Positions 33,682-43,306 of a DNA stretch of 51,193 nucleotides are shown piece by piece. Location: contig JAFAEZ010000113.1 of assembly GCA_023423775.1 (NCBI GenBank), positions 1 through 51,193 on the forward strand. The letters are read 5' to 3'. Within the stretch, counting starts at the first letter, position 1; each line of letters starts with the position of its first letter. The DNA comes from Pseudomonadota bacterium (GTDB lineage Bacteria > Pseudomonadota > Alphaproteobacteria > Sphingomonadales > Sphingomonadaceae). The translations under genes were made by a program, and so were the position numbers. The notes beneath the pieces are model-generated. The model worked only from the letters and a program-made list of their open reading frames with translations. It made no database searches and had not been told where the DNA came from.

Positions 33682-34640
33682 GCGCGGCCCAGGCTTCCGC
33701 CCCGCACGTCCCCGTCCTGCTGGACGAGGTGATCGCCGGCCTGGCGCCGGGCGAAGGCGAGATTCATGTCGACGGCACGTTCGGCGCCGGCGGCTATACC
33801 AAGGCCATATTGAACACCGGTGCGCGAGTGTTTGCGTTCGATCGCGACCCGGATGCCATCCGCGAGGGTAGTGGGCTCGCGGATGAGAGCGGGGGCCGCC
33901 TGACGCTTGTTCCGGAGCGTTTTTCCCGGATGCGTCAGGCGCTCGCCGCCCGCGGCGTGAGTGAAGTCGACGGCGTCACGCTCGACATCGGCGTTTCCTC
34001 GATGCAGCTCGACAGGGCGGAGCGCGGCTTTTCCTTCCAGTCCGACGGTCCGCTCGACATGCGGATGAGCCGGGAAGGGCAAAGCGCCGCCGACTTCGTC
34101 AACCAGGCCGACGAAGAAGAAATTGCCGACGTGCTCTACCATTATGGCGAGGAGCCGAAGTCGCGCCGCGTCGCCCGCGCGATCGTGGCAGCGCGCCCGA
34201 TCGAGCGCACCGGCCAGCTCGCCGACGTGGTGCGCAAGGCGCTCGGCCATCATCCCGGCATGAAGAAGGATCCGGCGACCCGGACCTTCCAGGCGATCCG
34301 CATCCACTTGAACGAAGAAATGCAGGAGCTCGAGGGCGGGCTCGAGGCGGCCGAGCAGGTGTTGAAGCCTGGCGGTCGCCTCGCGGTCGTGACCTTCCAT
34401 AGTCTCGAAGACCGCATCGTGAAGCGGTTCCTGCGCGCGCGGAGCGGCTCAATCCCTGCCGGCTCGCGCCATCTCCCCGCCCAGCGGGACAAGGGGCCCG
34501 CTCCGACGTTTGAGGCGGTCGCAAAGGCAGTGCGCCCGGGCGAGGCCGAGTTGAAGGCCAATCCCCGCGCCCGCTCCGCCACATTGCGGGTCGCCCGCCG
34601 CACGCCTGCCCCCGCCTGGTCCGAAGGAACGACGTCATGA
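33678..34640 (+). CDS. rsmH: 16S rRNA (cytosine-1402-N4)-methyltransferase RsmH
   Basis: 320 residues. RsmH (MraW) uses S-adenosylmethionine to methylate the N4 of C1402 in the ribosomal P site. Signatures are HVPVLLDEV at the start, VDGTFGAGGYT for cofactor binding near residue 32-42, LDIGVSSMQLD near 101, the DMRMS stretch and FHSLEDRIVKRF near 245. Start is GTG 33678, overlapping the mraZ stop. It is the second gene of dcw, as in most bacteria, and overlaps ftsL by ATGA. Confidence 0.96.
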   Translation: MSAAQASAPHVPVLLDEVIAGLAPGEGEIHVDGTFGAGGYTKAILNTGARVFAFDRDPDAIREGSGLADESGGRLTLVPERFSRMRQALAARGVSEVDGVTLDIGVSSMQLDRAERGFSFQSDGPLDMRMSREGQSAADFVNQADEEEIADVLYHYGEEPKSRRVARAIVAARPIERTGQLADVVRKALGHHPGMKKDPATRTFQAIRIHLNEEMQELEGGLEAAEQVLKPGGRLAVVTFHSLEDRIVKRFLRARSGSIPAGSRHLPAQRDKGPAPTFEAVAKAVRPGEAELKANPRARSATLRVARRTPAPAWSEGTTS

Positions 34641-35275
34641 TTATCCAGGGTTTCAAGCCGGTCGGATGGGTCGCCGCCGTCGCAACCGCGGCCCTGGGTT
34701 GCTACATGCTGTCGCTCAACGTCGCTTCCGAGCGGGCCGAGCTGGCGAGCGTCGAGCGCAGGATCATCGCCACCAAGCGCGAAATCCGGGCGCTGCAGAC
34801 CGAGCTCGGGACGCGCGGCCGCCTCGCCCAGCTCGACCAGTGGAATGCCGAGGTGCTGGCACTGTCGGCGCCGACCTCGTCGCAGTTCCTCGAGGACGAA
34901 TTCATGCTCGCCCGCTTCGATCGCCACGAAAAGACGGTCGCCGAGCGTGCGCCGGTTCAGATGGCGGCGATGGAAGCGCCGAAGCCGGCCGAGCGGCCGG
35001 CGGTGAAGATGGCTGCGGCCGAGATCGCGCCGGCTGCGCACGAGGCGCGGCCGATGATCCAGCGCGCGGCCTACATTCCAACCGAGGACAAGCCGTTTAA
35101 GCCGATCAAGGCCGCTGCGGCCGCGCCGGCGCCGGCGCCGGTGAAGCTGGCCGCGGCGAAGCCGACCAAGGCCGCGACCGAGAAGAAATCGGGGCTGCTC
35201 GACGACCGGCTGATCGCCGAAATCGGAGCGGCGGCGCGCAGTGAAAAGAAATCGGCAGGTTCGGGCGGACAATGA
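34637..35275 (+). CDS. ftsL: FtsL-like division protein with extended tail
   Basis: 212 residues. Position between rsmH and ftsI, a single membrane helix near residues 10-27 (WVAAVATAALGCYMLSL) and a coiled-coil periplasmic segment (ASVERRIIATKREIRALQTE) identify FtsL. FtsL forms the FtsQ-FtsL-FtsB complex that activates septal peptidoglycan synthesis by FtsW-FtsI. It is nearly twice the length of E. coli FtsL: residues 105-200 are a disordered tail rich in A, K, P and E. Sequence conservation in this family is low, so context carries weight. Overlaps rsmH by ATGA and ftsI by four bases. Confidence 0.85.
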   Translation: MIIQGFKPVGWVAAVATAALGCYMLSLNVASERAELASVERRIIATKREIRALQTELGTRGRLAQLDQWNAEVLALSAPTSSQFLEDEFMLARFDRHEKTVAERAPVQMAAMEAPKPAERPAVKMAAAEIAPAAHEARPMIQRAAYIPTEDKPFKPIKAAAAAPAPAPVKLAAAKPTKAATEKKSGLLDDRLIAEIGAAARSEKKSAGSGGQ

Positions 35276-36954
35276 CTGCAATCGCAGCGCAGACACGAAC
35301 GGCGAAGCAGGGAGGCCAGCGGCAGGAGTCGCTGGCCATCACTTATCAGCGCCTGATGCTGGTGATGCTCGTATTCGCCGGCGTCACCTTCATGATCGCC
35401 TCGCGTCTCATCTACCTCCAGATCTTCACCGACCGCAGCGTCGCGTCGATCGGCAACCCACTGCTTCCCGCCCGCGGCGACCTGGTCGATCGCAACGGCG
35501 TCACGCTGGCGCGGACGATCGACGCCTGGTCGATCGCTATCCATCCTTCCAAGCTGCTCGGCGATCCCGACGATCTGGCGGTGAAGCTCAACGAGCTCAT
35601 GCCCGAGCGGAGCATCGCCGAATACAAGGCGATCCTGACGTCCGGCAAGAATTTCGTCTATCTCAGCCGCCGCGCGATGCCGGAGCTGGTGGCGGCCGCC
35701 AACGCGCTCGGCGAGCCGGCGATCGTATTCGACCGCGAGCCCGAACGCCTCTATCCGCAGACCGGCATGGCCGGGCACATTCTCGGCTGGACCGATTTCG
35801 ACGGCCAGGGCGTCAGCGGCATGGAAAAGGTGCTGAACGACCGGCTGACCGACCCGAACACGCGCGGCACGCCGATCGCTCTGTCGATCGACAGCCGCGT
35901 CCAAGCCGCGATGGAGAGCGAACTCGGCGCTGCAATGGTCAAGCACAGCGCCGAGGGCGCGACCGGGATCGTTCTCGACGTCAAGACCGGCGAAGTCGTC
36001 GCTTTGTCATCGTTCCCGACCTTCAATCCGAACGCGACCGGCAAGGCCTCGCCCGATGCCCTGTTCAACCGTGCGACGATGGGCGTCTACGAGCTCGGCT
36101 CGACCTTCAAGCCGATCACGGTCGCGGCGGCGATGGAGGCCGGCGTCGTCAAATCGCCCGCGCAGCGCTACCAGTCGGGCGCGCCGATCCAGATCGGCCG
36201 CTTCCGGATTCGCGACGACCATCCGATCCCCGGCTCGGCCAATATCGTGCAGACCCTGGTGAAATCGTCGAACATCGTCACCGCCCAGATCGCCGACCAA
36301 ATGGGCGCCGAGCGGATGCAGGCGGCGTTCCGTGCGCTTGGGTTCCACGAGGCTGCCCATATCGAGCTCGAGAAAGGCCGTCCGATCTTCCCGCGCGAAT
36401 GGAGCCGCGCCACCGTCCTCACCAGCGGCTACGGCCACGGCGTCGCGGTCACTCCGCTCCACCTCGCCACCGCTTATGCCGCCTTGGTCAACGGCGGCAT
36501 CTGGCGGCCGGCGACCCTGCTCAAGGTCAACAAGGCGCCCGAAGGCCGCCGCGTCTATTCGGAAGCGACCAGCCGCCAGCTGCGCCAGATGTTGCGCATG
36601 GTGGTCGTCGAAGGGACCGGCAGGAAAGGCGAAGCGCCCGGTTTCCGCGTCGGAGGCAAGACCGGCACGGCTGAAAAGACGTCGTCGGGCGGCTATTCGA
36701 GGAAGGTGAACGTTTCCACTTTCGCTGCCGCATTCCCGATGGACGATCCGCGCTATGTCGTGATCGCGATGCTCGACGCGCCCAAGGGCACGGCCGACAC
36801 GTTCGGCTTCACCACCGCCGCCTGGACGGCCGCCCCGGTCGTCTCGAAGGTGATCTCGCGCACCGGTCCCTTGCTCGGCGTGATCCCCAGCGACACCCGC
36901 GACATCGACCTTTCCAGCATGATGGCCCTGGTGGGCAAGCCCAAGGAACCCTGA
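35272..36954 (+). CDS. ftsI: Septal peptidoglycan transpeptidase FtsI (PBP3)
   Basis: 560 residues. One membrane helix near residues 25-47 anchors a periplasmic enzyme that cross-links septal peptidoglycan. The N-terminal pedestal domain includes PARGDLVDRNGVTLA near 65. The transpeptidase active-site set is complete: S277 and K280 in GSTFK, S332 and N334 in KSSN, and KTGT at 463-466. The protein is the target of beta-lactams such as cephalexin and aztreonam in this class. It lies between ftsL (ATGA overlap) and murE (TGATG, one shared base). Confidence 0.95.
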   Translation: MTAIAAQTRTAKQGGQRQESLAITYQRLMLVMLVFAGVTFMIASRLIYLQIFTDRSVASIGNPLLPARGDLVDRNGVTLARTIDAWSIAIHPSKLLGDPDDLAVKLNELMPERSIAEYKAILTSGKNFVYLSRRAMPELVAAANALGEPAIVFDREPERLYPQTGMAGHILGWTDFDGQGVSGMEKVLNDRLTDPNTRGTPIALSIDSRVQAAMESELGAAMVKHSAEGATGIVLDVKTGEVVALSSFPTFNPNATGKASPDALFNRATMGVYELGSTFKPITVAAAMEAGVVKSPAQRYQSGAPIQIGRFRIRDDHPIPGSANIVQTLVKSSNIVTAQIADQMGAERMQAAFRALGFHEAAHIELEKGRPIFPREWSRATVLTSGYGHGVAVTPLHLATAYAALVNGGIWRPATLLKVNKAPEGRRVYSEATSRQLRQMLRMVVVEGTGRKGEAPGFRVGGKTGTAEKTSSGGYSRKVNVSTFAAAFPMDDPRYVVIAMLDAPKGTADTFGFTTAAWTAAPVVSKVISRTGPLLGVIPSDTRDIDLSSMMALVGKPKEP

Positions 36955-38369
36955 TGCGGCTTGGGGCACTGATCGGCGGCAACGACGAATCCATTGTAAC
37001 CGGCTTTGCCATCGATCATCGCAAGGTGGCGCCAGGCACGGTGTTCGGCGCCTTCGCCGGAGCCCGCTTCAACGGCGAGGATTTCATCGCTGACGCGGTG
37101 AAGGCCGGCGCTGTGGCGGTGGTCGCACGGCCCGAAGCGAAGGTCGAGGGCGCGGCCCATGTCGCCGCCGCTGAGCCGCGCCAGGCCTTCGCCCGGCTCG
37201 CCGCGCGCTTCTTCAAGCCGTTCCCCGAAACGGTGATCGCGGTCACCGGCACCAACGGCAAGACCTCCAATGTCGAACTGACGCGCCAATTGTGGCGCAT
37301 GGCCGGCCACCCCTCGGCTTCGATCGGCACGTTGGGCGTCACTACCGCCGACGACCAGGTCACGACCGGCCTGACCACGCCCGACATCGTCACCATCCTC
37401 TCCAACATGGCCGGCCTCGAGCGGATGGGCATCACCCATGCCGCGTTCGAGGCGTCGAGCCACGGCCTTGCCCAATATCGCACCGAAGGCCTGCCGGTGC
37501 AGGCGGCGGCCTTCACCAATTTCACCCGCGACCATCTCGACTATCACGGTACGATGGATGCCTATTTCCAGGCCAAGATGCGGCTCTTCACCGAAGTGGT
37601 GGAGGGCGACGGCACCGCGGTGATCTGGATGGACGACCCCAAGTCGGCGGAGGTGCTGGCGATCTGCGAGCAGCGCGGGCTGCGCGTCCTCACGGTCGGC
37701 GCGAAAGGCGAGGCGCTGAAGCTGCTCGGCCGCGAGACCAGCCAGCTCGGCCAGACGCTGACGGTCGAGGCCGAAGGCAAGACCCACAAGGTCAAGATTC
37801 CCCTGATCGGCGCCTATCAGGCCGCCAACGCGCTCACCGCGGCGGGGCTGGTGCTCGCGACCGGGGGCGCGCTCGACCAGACGCTCGCCAATCTCGGCCG
37901 CGTCCAGCCGGTCCGCGGCCGGCTCGAGCGCGCGGTCATCACCCGCGCGGGCGCGCCGGTCTATGTCGATTACGCCCATACGCCCGACGCTTTGGTCTCG
38001 GCGATCGAGGCGCTGCGCCCGCATGCGCGCGGCCGGCTGATCACCCTGTTCGGCGCCGGCGGCGACCGCGATGTCGGCAAGCGGCCGGAAATGGGCGCTG
38101 TCGCCGCGCGCATGTCCGATCTCGCCATCGTCACCGATGACAATCCGCGCAGCGAGGACCCCGCCGCGATCCGTCGCGACATCCTCGCCGGTGCGCCGGG
38201 CGCGATCGAGGTCCCGGGCCGGCGCGAGGCGATCGCCTATGCCGTGGCGGAGGCCGGCGGCGACGATATCGTCCTGCTCGCCGGCAAGGGTCACGAGCAG
38301 GGCCAGATCGTCGGCGATCGCGTCCTGCCGTTCGACGATGTCAGCGTCGCCCGCGAGTGTGCCGCATGA
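36954..38369 (+). CDS. murE: UDP-MurNAc-tripeptide synthetase (meso-DAP adding)
   Basis: 471 residues. MurE adds the third amino acid to the muramyl dipeptide in the cytoplasm. The ATP loop TGTNGKT spans 98-104. The DDNPR motif at 395-399 is the diagnostic sign of meso-diaminopimelate specificity, as in Gram-negative bacteria. FTNFTRDHLDYHGTM and GRLERAV (near 320) are other family stretches. The first ATG base is shared with the TGA of ftsI. It overlaps murF by ATGA. Confidence 0.95.
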   Translation: MRLGALIGGNDESIVTGFAIDHRKVAPGTVFGAFAGARFNGEDFIADAVKAGAVAVVARPEAKVEGAAHVAAAEPRQAFARLAARFFKPFPETVIAVTGTNGKTSNVELTRQLWRMAGHPSASIGTLGVTTADDQVTTGLTTPDIVTILSNMAGLERMGITHAAFEASSHGLAQYRTEGLPVQAAAFTNFTRDHLDYHGTMDAYFQAKMRLFTEVVEGDGTAVIWMDDPKSAEVLAICEQRGLRVLTVGAKGEALKLLGRETSQLGQTLTVEAEGKTHKVKIPLIGAYQAANALTAAGLVLATGGALDQTLANLGRVQPVRGRLERAVITRAGAPVYVDYAHTPDALVSAIEALRPHARGRLITLFGAGGDRDVGKRPEMGAVAARMSDLAIVTDDNPRSEDPAAIRRDILAGAPGAIEVPGRREAIAYAVAEAGGDDIVLLAGKGHEQGQIVGDRVLPFDDVSVARECAA

Positions 38370-39748
38370 GCCCGCTCTGGACCGCCCAGGAGATCGCCGA
38401 CGCCACCGGCGGCGAGGTCCATGGCGACTTCGCGGCCAATGGCGTGGCCTTCGATTCCCGCGAGATCGTGGAAGGCGATCTCTTCGTCGCGATGAAGGGC
38501 GAGGCCACCGACGGTCATCTCTTCCTCGACAAGGCCTTTGGCCAGGGCGCTGCCGGCGCGTTGGTCAGCGAGACGGCGGGGCGGCCGCATGTCCGGGTTG
38601 CGGACACCACCGAAGCCCTGAACGATCTCGGCCGGGCGTCGCGGGAGCGCAGCCAGGCGCGGATTGCCGGCGTCACCGGATCGGTCGGCAAGACCGGCAC
38701 CAAGGAGGCCCTGTTCGCCGCGCTCGATCGGTCGGCGCCTGGGCAGGCGCATCGCTCCGTCAAGAGCTACAACAATCATACTGGCGTGCCGCTGTCGCTC
38801 GCACGCATGCCGCGCGAGGCGCGGTTCGGCATCTTCGAAATGGGCATGAACCATGCCGGCGAGTTGGCGGCGCTGACCCAGCTGGTGCGGCCACATGTTG
38901 CGATCGTTACCGCGATCGCCCCGGCCCACCGCGCCTTCTTCAAGTCCGACGAGGACATTGCCGACGCCAAGGGTGAGATCTTCCAAGGGCTGGAAGAGGG
39001 GGGCACGGCCCTCATCCCGTTCGACAGCCCGCACCGCGACCGGCTGCTCGCGGCGGCGCGCCCTTATGCCGCCCATGTGCTGACCTTCGGCCTGGGCGAG
39101 GGCGCCGACATCTGCGCCCGCGACGTCGTCCCCCGGCGCGAAGGCGGCACGATCATGACGGCGCTGCTTCCCGGCGGCGTCGATTTGACCTTCACTCTGT
39201 CCCAGCCCGGCGAACATTGGGTGTCCAATGCGCTGGCGGTGATGGGCGCAGTCCAGGCCATGGGTGGAGACCTCGCCGCGGCCGGCCTCGCCCTGGCCGA
39301 CATGGCCGGACTCAAGGGCCGCGGCGAGCGCCATCGCATCACGGCGGGCGACGGCGAGGCCCTGCTGATCGACGAGAGTTACAACGCCAATCCGTCGTCG
39401 ATGCGGGCGACGCTGAAGACGCTCGGCGTCGAGCCGGTGAATGGCCGGCGGATCGCCGTTTTGGGGGCGATGCGCGAACTGGGCGAGACATCCGACGATT
39501 TCCACGCCGGCCTGGCCGAGCCGATCGAAGCGGCGGGCGTCACCCATGTCGTGCTGGTCGGCGACGAGATGGCCCCACTGGCAAAAGCGCTTGGAAACAT
39601 GGTTGAAATGACGCATGTGGCCGACGCGTCCGCGGCCCTGGACTCGGTTCGGGGCTTGATCGGGCCGGGGGACGCGATACTCGTCAAGGGTTCGAATTCT
39701 GTAGGACTTGCCGCCGTTGTCGAAGCGTTGGCGGGCAGGAAGAGCTGA
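38366..39748 (+). CDS. murF: UDP-MurNAc-tripeptide D-Ala-D-Ala ligase MurF
   Basis: 460 residues. MurF adds D-alanyl-D-alanine to the tripeptide, giving the pentapeptide. The ATP loop TGSVGKT spans 104-110; EMGMNHAGEL near 155 and IDESYNANPSSMRA near 335-350 are specific to MurF. ATG 38366 overlaps the murE stop; a GTG three codons earlier is in frame but adds nothing. The murF stop and the mraY start share one base (TGATG). The D-Ala-D-Ala partner gene ddl is in the same cluster. Confidence 0.95.
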   Translation: MSPLWTAQEIADATGGEVHGDFAANGVAFDSREIVEGDLFVAMKGEATDGHLFLDKAFGQGAAGALVSETAGRPHVRVADTTEALNDLGRASRERSQARIAGVTGSVGKTGTKEALFAALDRSAPGQAHRSVKSYNNHTGVPLSLARMPREARFGIFEMGMNHAGELAALTQLVRPHVAIVTAIAPAHRAFFKSDEDIADAKGEIFQGLEEGGTALIPFDSPHRDRLLAAARPYAAHVLTFGLGEGADICARDVVPRREGGTIMTALLPGGVDLTFTLSQPGEHWVSNALAVMGAVQAMGGDLAAAGLALADMAGLKGRGERHRITAGDGEALLIDESYNANPSSMRATLKTLGVEPVNGRRIAVLGAMRELGETSDDFHAGLAEPIEAAGVTHVVLVGDEMAPLAKALGNMVEMTHVADASAALDSVRGLIGPGDAILVKGSNSVGLAAVVEALAGRKS

Positions 39749-40821
39749 TGTTTCTATTCATTGCCGAGCAGCTGGATTTTGCGGGACTCCTCAATCTCTT
39801 CCGCTACATCACCTTCCGCGCCGGCGGGGCCGTCGCCACCGCGCTGATCCTCGGCCTGCTGATCGGTCCCAAGTTCATCGGCTGGCTGCGCATCCGCCAG
39901 GGCAAGGGCCAGCCGATCCGCGAGGACGGCCCGCAGACCCACCTCGCCAAGCGCGGCACGCCGACCATGGGCGGGCTGATGATCCTGACCTCGGTCGCCG
40001 TCGCGATGATCCTGTGGATGGACTTCGGCAATCCCTATCTCTGGGCCTGCTTGTTCATCACCGTCGGCTTCGGGCTGATCGGCTTCCTCGACGATTACGA
40101 CAAGGTCACCAAGCGCAGCCACAAAGGCGTTTCCGGCAAGGTGCGCCTGCTCGCCGAATTCCTGGTCGCGGGCGTCGGCTGCTGGGTGATCCTGCAGGGC
40201 ACCGGCACCGACCTCTACATTCCCTTCTTCCAGGGCCCGGTGATCGATCTGGGGCCGATCGCCTATCTGGTCTTCGCCTCGTTCGTCGTCGTCGGGGCGG
40301 GCAATGCGGTCAACCTCACCGATGGCCTGGACGGTCTCGCGACTATGCCGGTCGCGATCGCCAGCATCGCCTTCCTGATCATCTCCTATCTGGTCGGGAA
40401 CGCGGTCTTCGCGGAATATCTCGGCATCCCGCACGTGCTCGGCGTCGGCGACCTTGCCGTCCTGTGCATGGCGATCGTCGGCGCCTGCCTCGCCTTTCTC
40501 TGGTTCAACGCGCCGCCGGCCGCGGTTTTCATGGGCGATACCGGCAGCCTCGCTTTGGGCGGCGCGCTCGGCGCGATCGCGGTGGCGACCCAGCATGAGA
40601 TCGTGCTCGCCATCATCGGCGGCCTGTTCGTCCTCGAGGCGGCGTCGGTGATCATCCAGGTGTTCTTCTACAAGCGCACCGGCAAGCGCGTTTTCAAGAT
40701 GGCGCCGATCCACCACCATTTCGAGCAGATGGGCTGGTCCGAGCCGACCGTCGTTATCCGCTTCTGGATCATCAGCTTCGTGCTCGCGCTGGCGGGCCTC
40801 GCCACGCTCAAGCTGAGATGA
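39748..40821 (+). CDS. mraY: Phospho-MurNAc-pentapeptide translocase MraY
   Basis: 357 residues with about ten membrane helices. MraY joins the cytoplasmic muramyl pentapeptide to undecaprenyl phosphate, forming lipid I. Family signatures are KRGTPTMGGLMI near 70, FLDDYDKVTK near 112, NAVNLTDGLDGLA near 190 and PIHHHFEQMGWSE near 320. The aspartates of the DDY and DGLDG motifs bind magnesium. It lies between murF and murD, the canonical order, and overlaps murD by ATGA. Confidence 0.97.
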   Translation: MFLFIAEQLDFAGLLNLFRYITFRAGGAVATALILGLLIGPKFIGWLRIRQGKGQPIREDGPQTHLAKRGTPTMGGLMILTSVAVAMILWMDFGNPYLWACLFITVGFGLIGFLDDYDKVTKRSHKGVSGKVRLLAEFLVAGVGCWVILQGTGTDLYIPFFQGPVIDLGPIAYLVFASFVVVGAGNAVNLTDGLDGLATMPVAIASIAFLIISYLVGNAVFAEYLGIPHVLGVGDLAVLCMAIVGACLAFLWFNAPPAAVFMGDTGSLALGGALGAIAVATQHEIVLAIIGGLFVLEAASVIIQVFFYKRTGKRVFKMAPIHHHFEQMGWSEPTVVIRFWIISFVLALAGLATLKLR

Positions 40822-42095
40822 TCGCGAGCGACGCCTTCAAAGACAAACACTACGCGGTCCTTGGCCTTGCCCGATCGGGCCTCGCGACGGTGGAGGCGCT
40901 CGTCGCCAGCGGCGCCACGGTCATGGCCTGGGACACGCGCGAGGAAGCGCGGGCGGCGGTTTCCGGCTCGGCACGCATCGCCGACCCACTGACCACCGCG
41001 CTCTACGGCTTTGCCGGCGTGGTCGTCTCGCCCGGCGTGCCCCTGAACCGCCATCCGATCGCCGAGCGCGCGCGTCAGGCCAAGGTGCCGGTGATCGGCG
41101 ACATCGAACTGTTCGCCCAGGCGCGCGCTTCGCTGCCGCCGCACAAGGTGGTGGGCATTACCGGCACGAACGGAAAGTCGACCACGACTGCGCTCGTCCA
41201 TCATATCGTGAAGAGCGCGGGCATCCCTACCACGATGGGCGGCAACATCGGCGCGCCGATCCTCGGCCAGGACCCGCTGCCCGATGGCGGCGTCTACGTG
41301 CTCGAGCTATCCTCCTACCAGATCGACCTCACCCAGAGCCTCGACTGCGACGTTTCGGTGCTGCTCAATGTCAGCCCGGATCATCTCGATCGCTATGACG
41401 GGATGGACGATTATGCGGCGTCCAAGGCGCGGCTGTTCACGATGCAGTCGCCCGATCATGTCGCCGTGGTTGCGACCGAGGACGATTATACGCGCGCGAT
41501 TGCCGGCCAGTTGACCGGCGAGCGCGTCCTGGTCTCGTCCGAGGATGTCAGGGACCAGTCGCAATGGCCTTCGCTGCAGGGGCCGCACAACGCCCAGAAC
41601 GTCGCCGCGGCAGTGGCGGCCGCGCGGGCGCTGGGCATAGCCGACGAAGCGATCGCCGAGGCGCTGCGCACCTATCCGGGCCTTCCGCACCGTATGGAGC
41701 GGATCGCTGAGCGGGACGGCGTATTGTTCGTCAACGACAGCAAGGCGACCAACCCGACTTCGACGGCCCCGGCCCTGGGCGCCTATCCCGCGGTGCACTG
41801 GATTCTGGGCGGCCTGCCCAAATCCGACGATCTCGACGCCTGCGAGCCGTTCCTCGGCCATGTGAAGGCGGCCTACACGATCGGCGAGGCCGGGCCGCTG
41901 TTCGCGCGGCTGCTGGAGGGCAAGGTGCCGGCGCGCGAGAGCGGGACGCTCGACGCCGCGGTTGCCGCAGCGGCCGAGGCCGCTGCGCCGGGCGAGGTCG
42001 TATTGCTCTCGCCGGCCTGTGCATCGTTCGACCAGTTCAAGGATTATGAAGCGCGTGGCGACGCGTTCCGCGCCGCGGTGGAGGCCCTGCCATGA
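40818..42095 (+). CDS. murD: UDP-MurNAc-L-alanine--D-glutamate ligase MurD
   Basis: 425 residues. MurD adds D-glutamate to UDP-MurNAc-L-alanine, the second peptide-stem step. The ATP loop TGTNGKST spans 115-122; VLELSSYQID, VSPDHLDRY and FVNDSKATN are family stretches. The N-terminal Rossmann part begins AVLGLARSG. The C-terminal end shows SPACASFDQFKDYEARG, the usual MurD close. It overlaps mraY and ftsW by four bases each. Confidence 0.96.
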   Translation: MIASDAFKDKHYAVLGLARSGLATVEALVASGATVMAWDTREEARAAVSGSARIADPLTTALYGFAGVVVSPGVPLNRHPIAERARQAKVPVIGDIELFAQARASLPPHKVVGITGTNGKSTTTALVHHIVKSAGIPTTMGGNIGAPILGQDPLPDGGVYVLELSSYQIDLTQSLDCDVSVLLNVSPDHLDRYDGMDDYAASKARLFTMQSPDHVAVVATEDDYTRAIAGQLTGERVLVSSEDVRDQSQWPSLQGPHNAQNVAAAVAAARALGIADEAIAEALRTYPGLPHRMERIAERDGVLFVNDSKATNPTSTAPALGAYPAVHWILGGLPKSDDLDACEPFLGHVKAAYTIGEAGPLFARLLEGKVPARESGTLDAAVAAAAEAAAPGEVVLLSPACASFDQFKDYEARGDAFRAAVEALP

Positions 42096-43306
42096 GCCTG
42101 GTCGACGGCACCAAATCGACCCGCAAGGCGATGGCCAATCGCCTCGGCCGCTCCGACCGCAGCGCGCTCGGCCGCTGGTTCTGGGAGATCGACCGCGTCC
42201 TGCTGCTGCTCGTCGCCGTGCTGATCTCGATCGGGCTGATCGCCGTCGCGGCGGCCTCGCCGGCGGCGGCGCAGCGTTATTCGGGCGGCGACGTCAGTTT
42301 CGCGCCGCTCCATTATTTCTACCGCCAGCTCGTCTGGATCATCGCCGCGGTGCCGGTGATGATCGGCGTCTCGATGCTGCCCAAGGCGACGGCGCGACGG
42401 CTGTGCCTGGTCGGGGCGGTGATCTTCACCGCATTCCTGGTGCTGGTGCCGATCATCGGCAACGAGGTGAACGGCGCGCGGCGCTGGCTCGGCTTCGGCT
42501 TCGCCCAGTTCCAGCCGTCCGAATTCCTGAAGCCGATGTTCATCGTCTCGATCGCCTGGATCCTCTCGCTCCGCCAGCAGGACCCAAACCTGCCGGTCGT
42601 CCCGCTCACCGCCGTGCTGACCGGCCTCGTCGCGCTGCTTCTGATGCAGCAGCCCAATTTCGGCGAGACCGTGATCTTCGCCGCCGCCTGGGTGATGCTG
42701 CTTACGCTGGCCGGCGTGCCGATGCGCTTCCTGATCATCCTCGGCCTCGCCGCAGTCGCGGCGATCGTGCTCGCCTATTTCTTCTATCCGGTCGCGACGG
42801 TGCGCATCGACGCCTTCCTGTTCGGCGGCGGCGGGGATACCGACACCTATCAGACCGACAGCGCGCTGCGGACGCTGACCTCGGGCGGCCTGTTCGGGAC
42901 CGGCCCCGGCGGCGGCACCCGCAAGTTCCACCTGCCCGAGCCGCATACGGACTACATCTTCTCGGTGATCGGCGAGGAATTCGGCATGGTCGCCTGCATG
43001 GCGATCGCCATCCTGTACCTGGTCATCGTCGCCCGCGTGCTGATCCGGCTGCTGCACGAGGAGGACATGTTCCTGGTGCTCGCGACCGCCGGCCTGGTGT
43101 GCCAATTCGGGCTGCAGGCGCTGATCAACATGGCGGTCAACGTCCAGCTCGCGCCGTCCAAGGGCATGACTTTGCCGTTCATTTCCTATGGCGGCTCGTC
43201 GATGGTGGCGCTGTCGATCGGCATGGGATTGCTGCTCGCCTTCACGCGCCGAAACCCGTATCTGCACCGCTCTCCCTATGTCGTGAAATGGAGCGGGCGC
43301 TCATGA
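42092..43306 (+). CDS. ftsW: Septal peptidoglycan glycosyltransferase FtsW
   Basis: 404 residues. FtsW is a SEDS-family polymerase that builds glycan strands at the septum with FtsI. About ten membrane helices are visible, with the SEDS signatures GARRWLGFGFAQFQPSEFLK near 127-146 (a loop positions the catalytic aspartate later), PHTDYIFSVIGEEFG near 285 and LPFISYGGSSM near 358. A 35-residue cytoplasmic N-terminus precedes the first helix. ATGA overlaps link it to murD and murG. The same fold as RodA, but position within dcw identifies FtsW. Confidence 0.95.
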   Translation: MSLVDGTKSTRKAMANRLGRSDRSALGRWFWEIDRVLLLLVAVLISIGLIAVAAASPAAAQRYSGGDVSFAPLHYFYRQLVWIIAAVPVMIGVSMLPKATARRLCLVGAVIFTAFLVLVPIIGNEVNGARRWLGFGFAQFQPSEFLKPMFIVSIAWILSLRQQDPNLPVVPLTAVLTGLVALLLMQQPNFGETVIFAAAWVMLLTLAGVPMRFLIILGLAAVAAIVLAYFFYPVATVRIDAFLFGGGGDTDTYQTDSALRTLTSGGLFGTGPGGGTRKFHLPEPHTDYIFSVIGEEFGMVACMAIAILYLVIVARVLIRLLHEEDMFLVLATAGLVCQFGLQALINMAVNVQLAPSKGMTLPFISYGGSSMVALSIGMGLLLAFTRRNPYLHRSPYVVKWSGRS

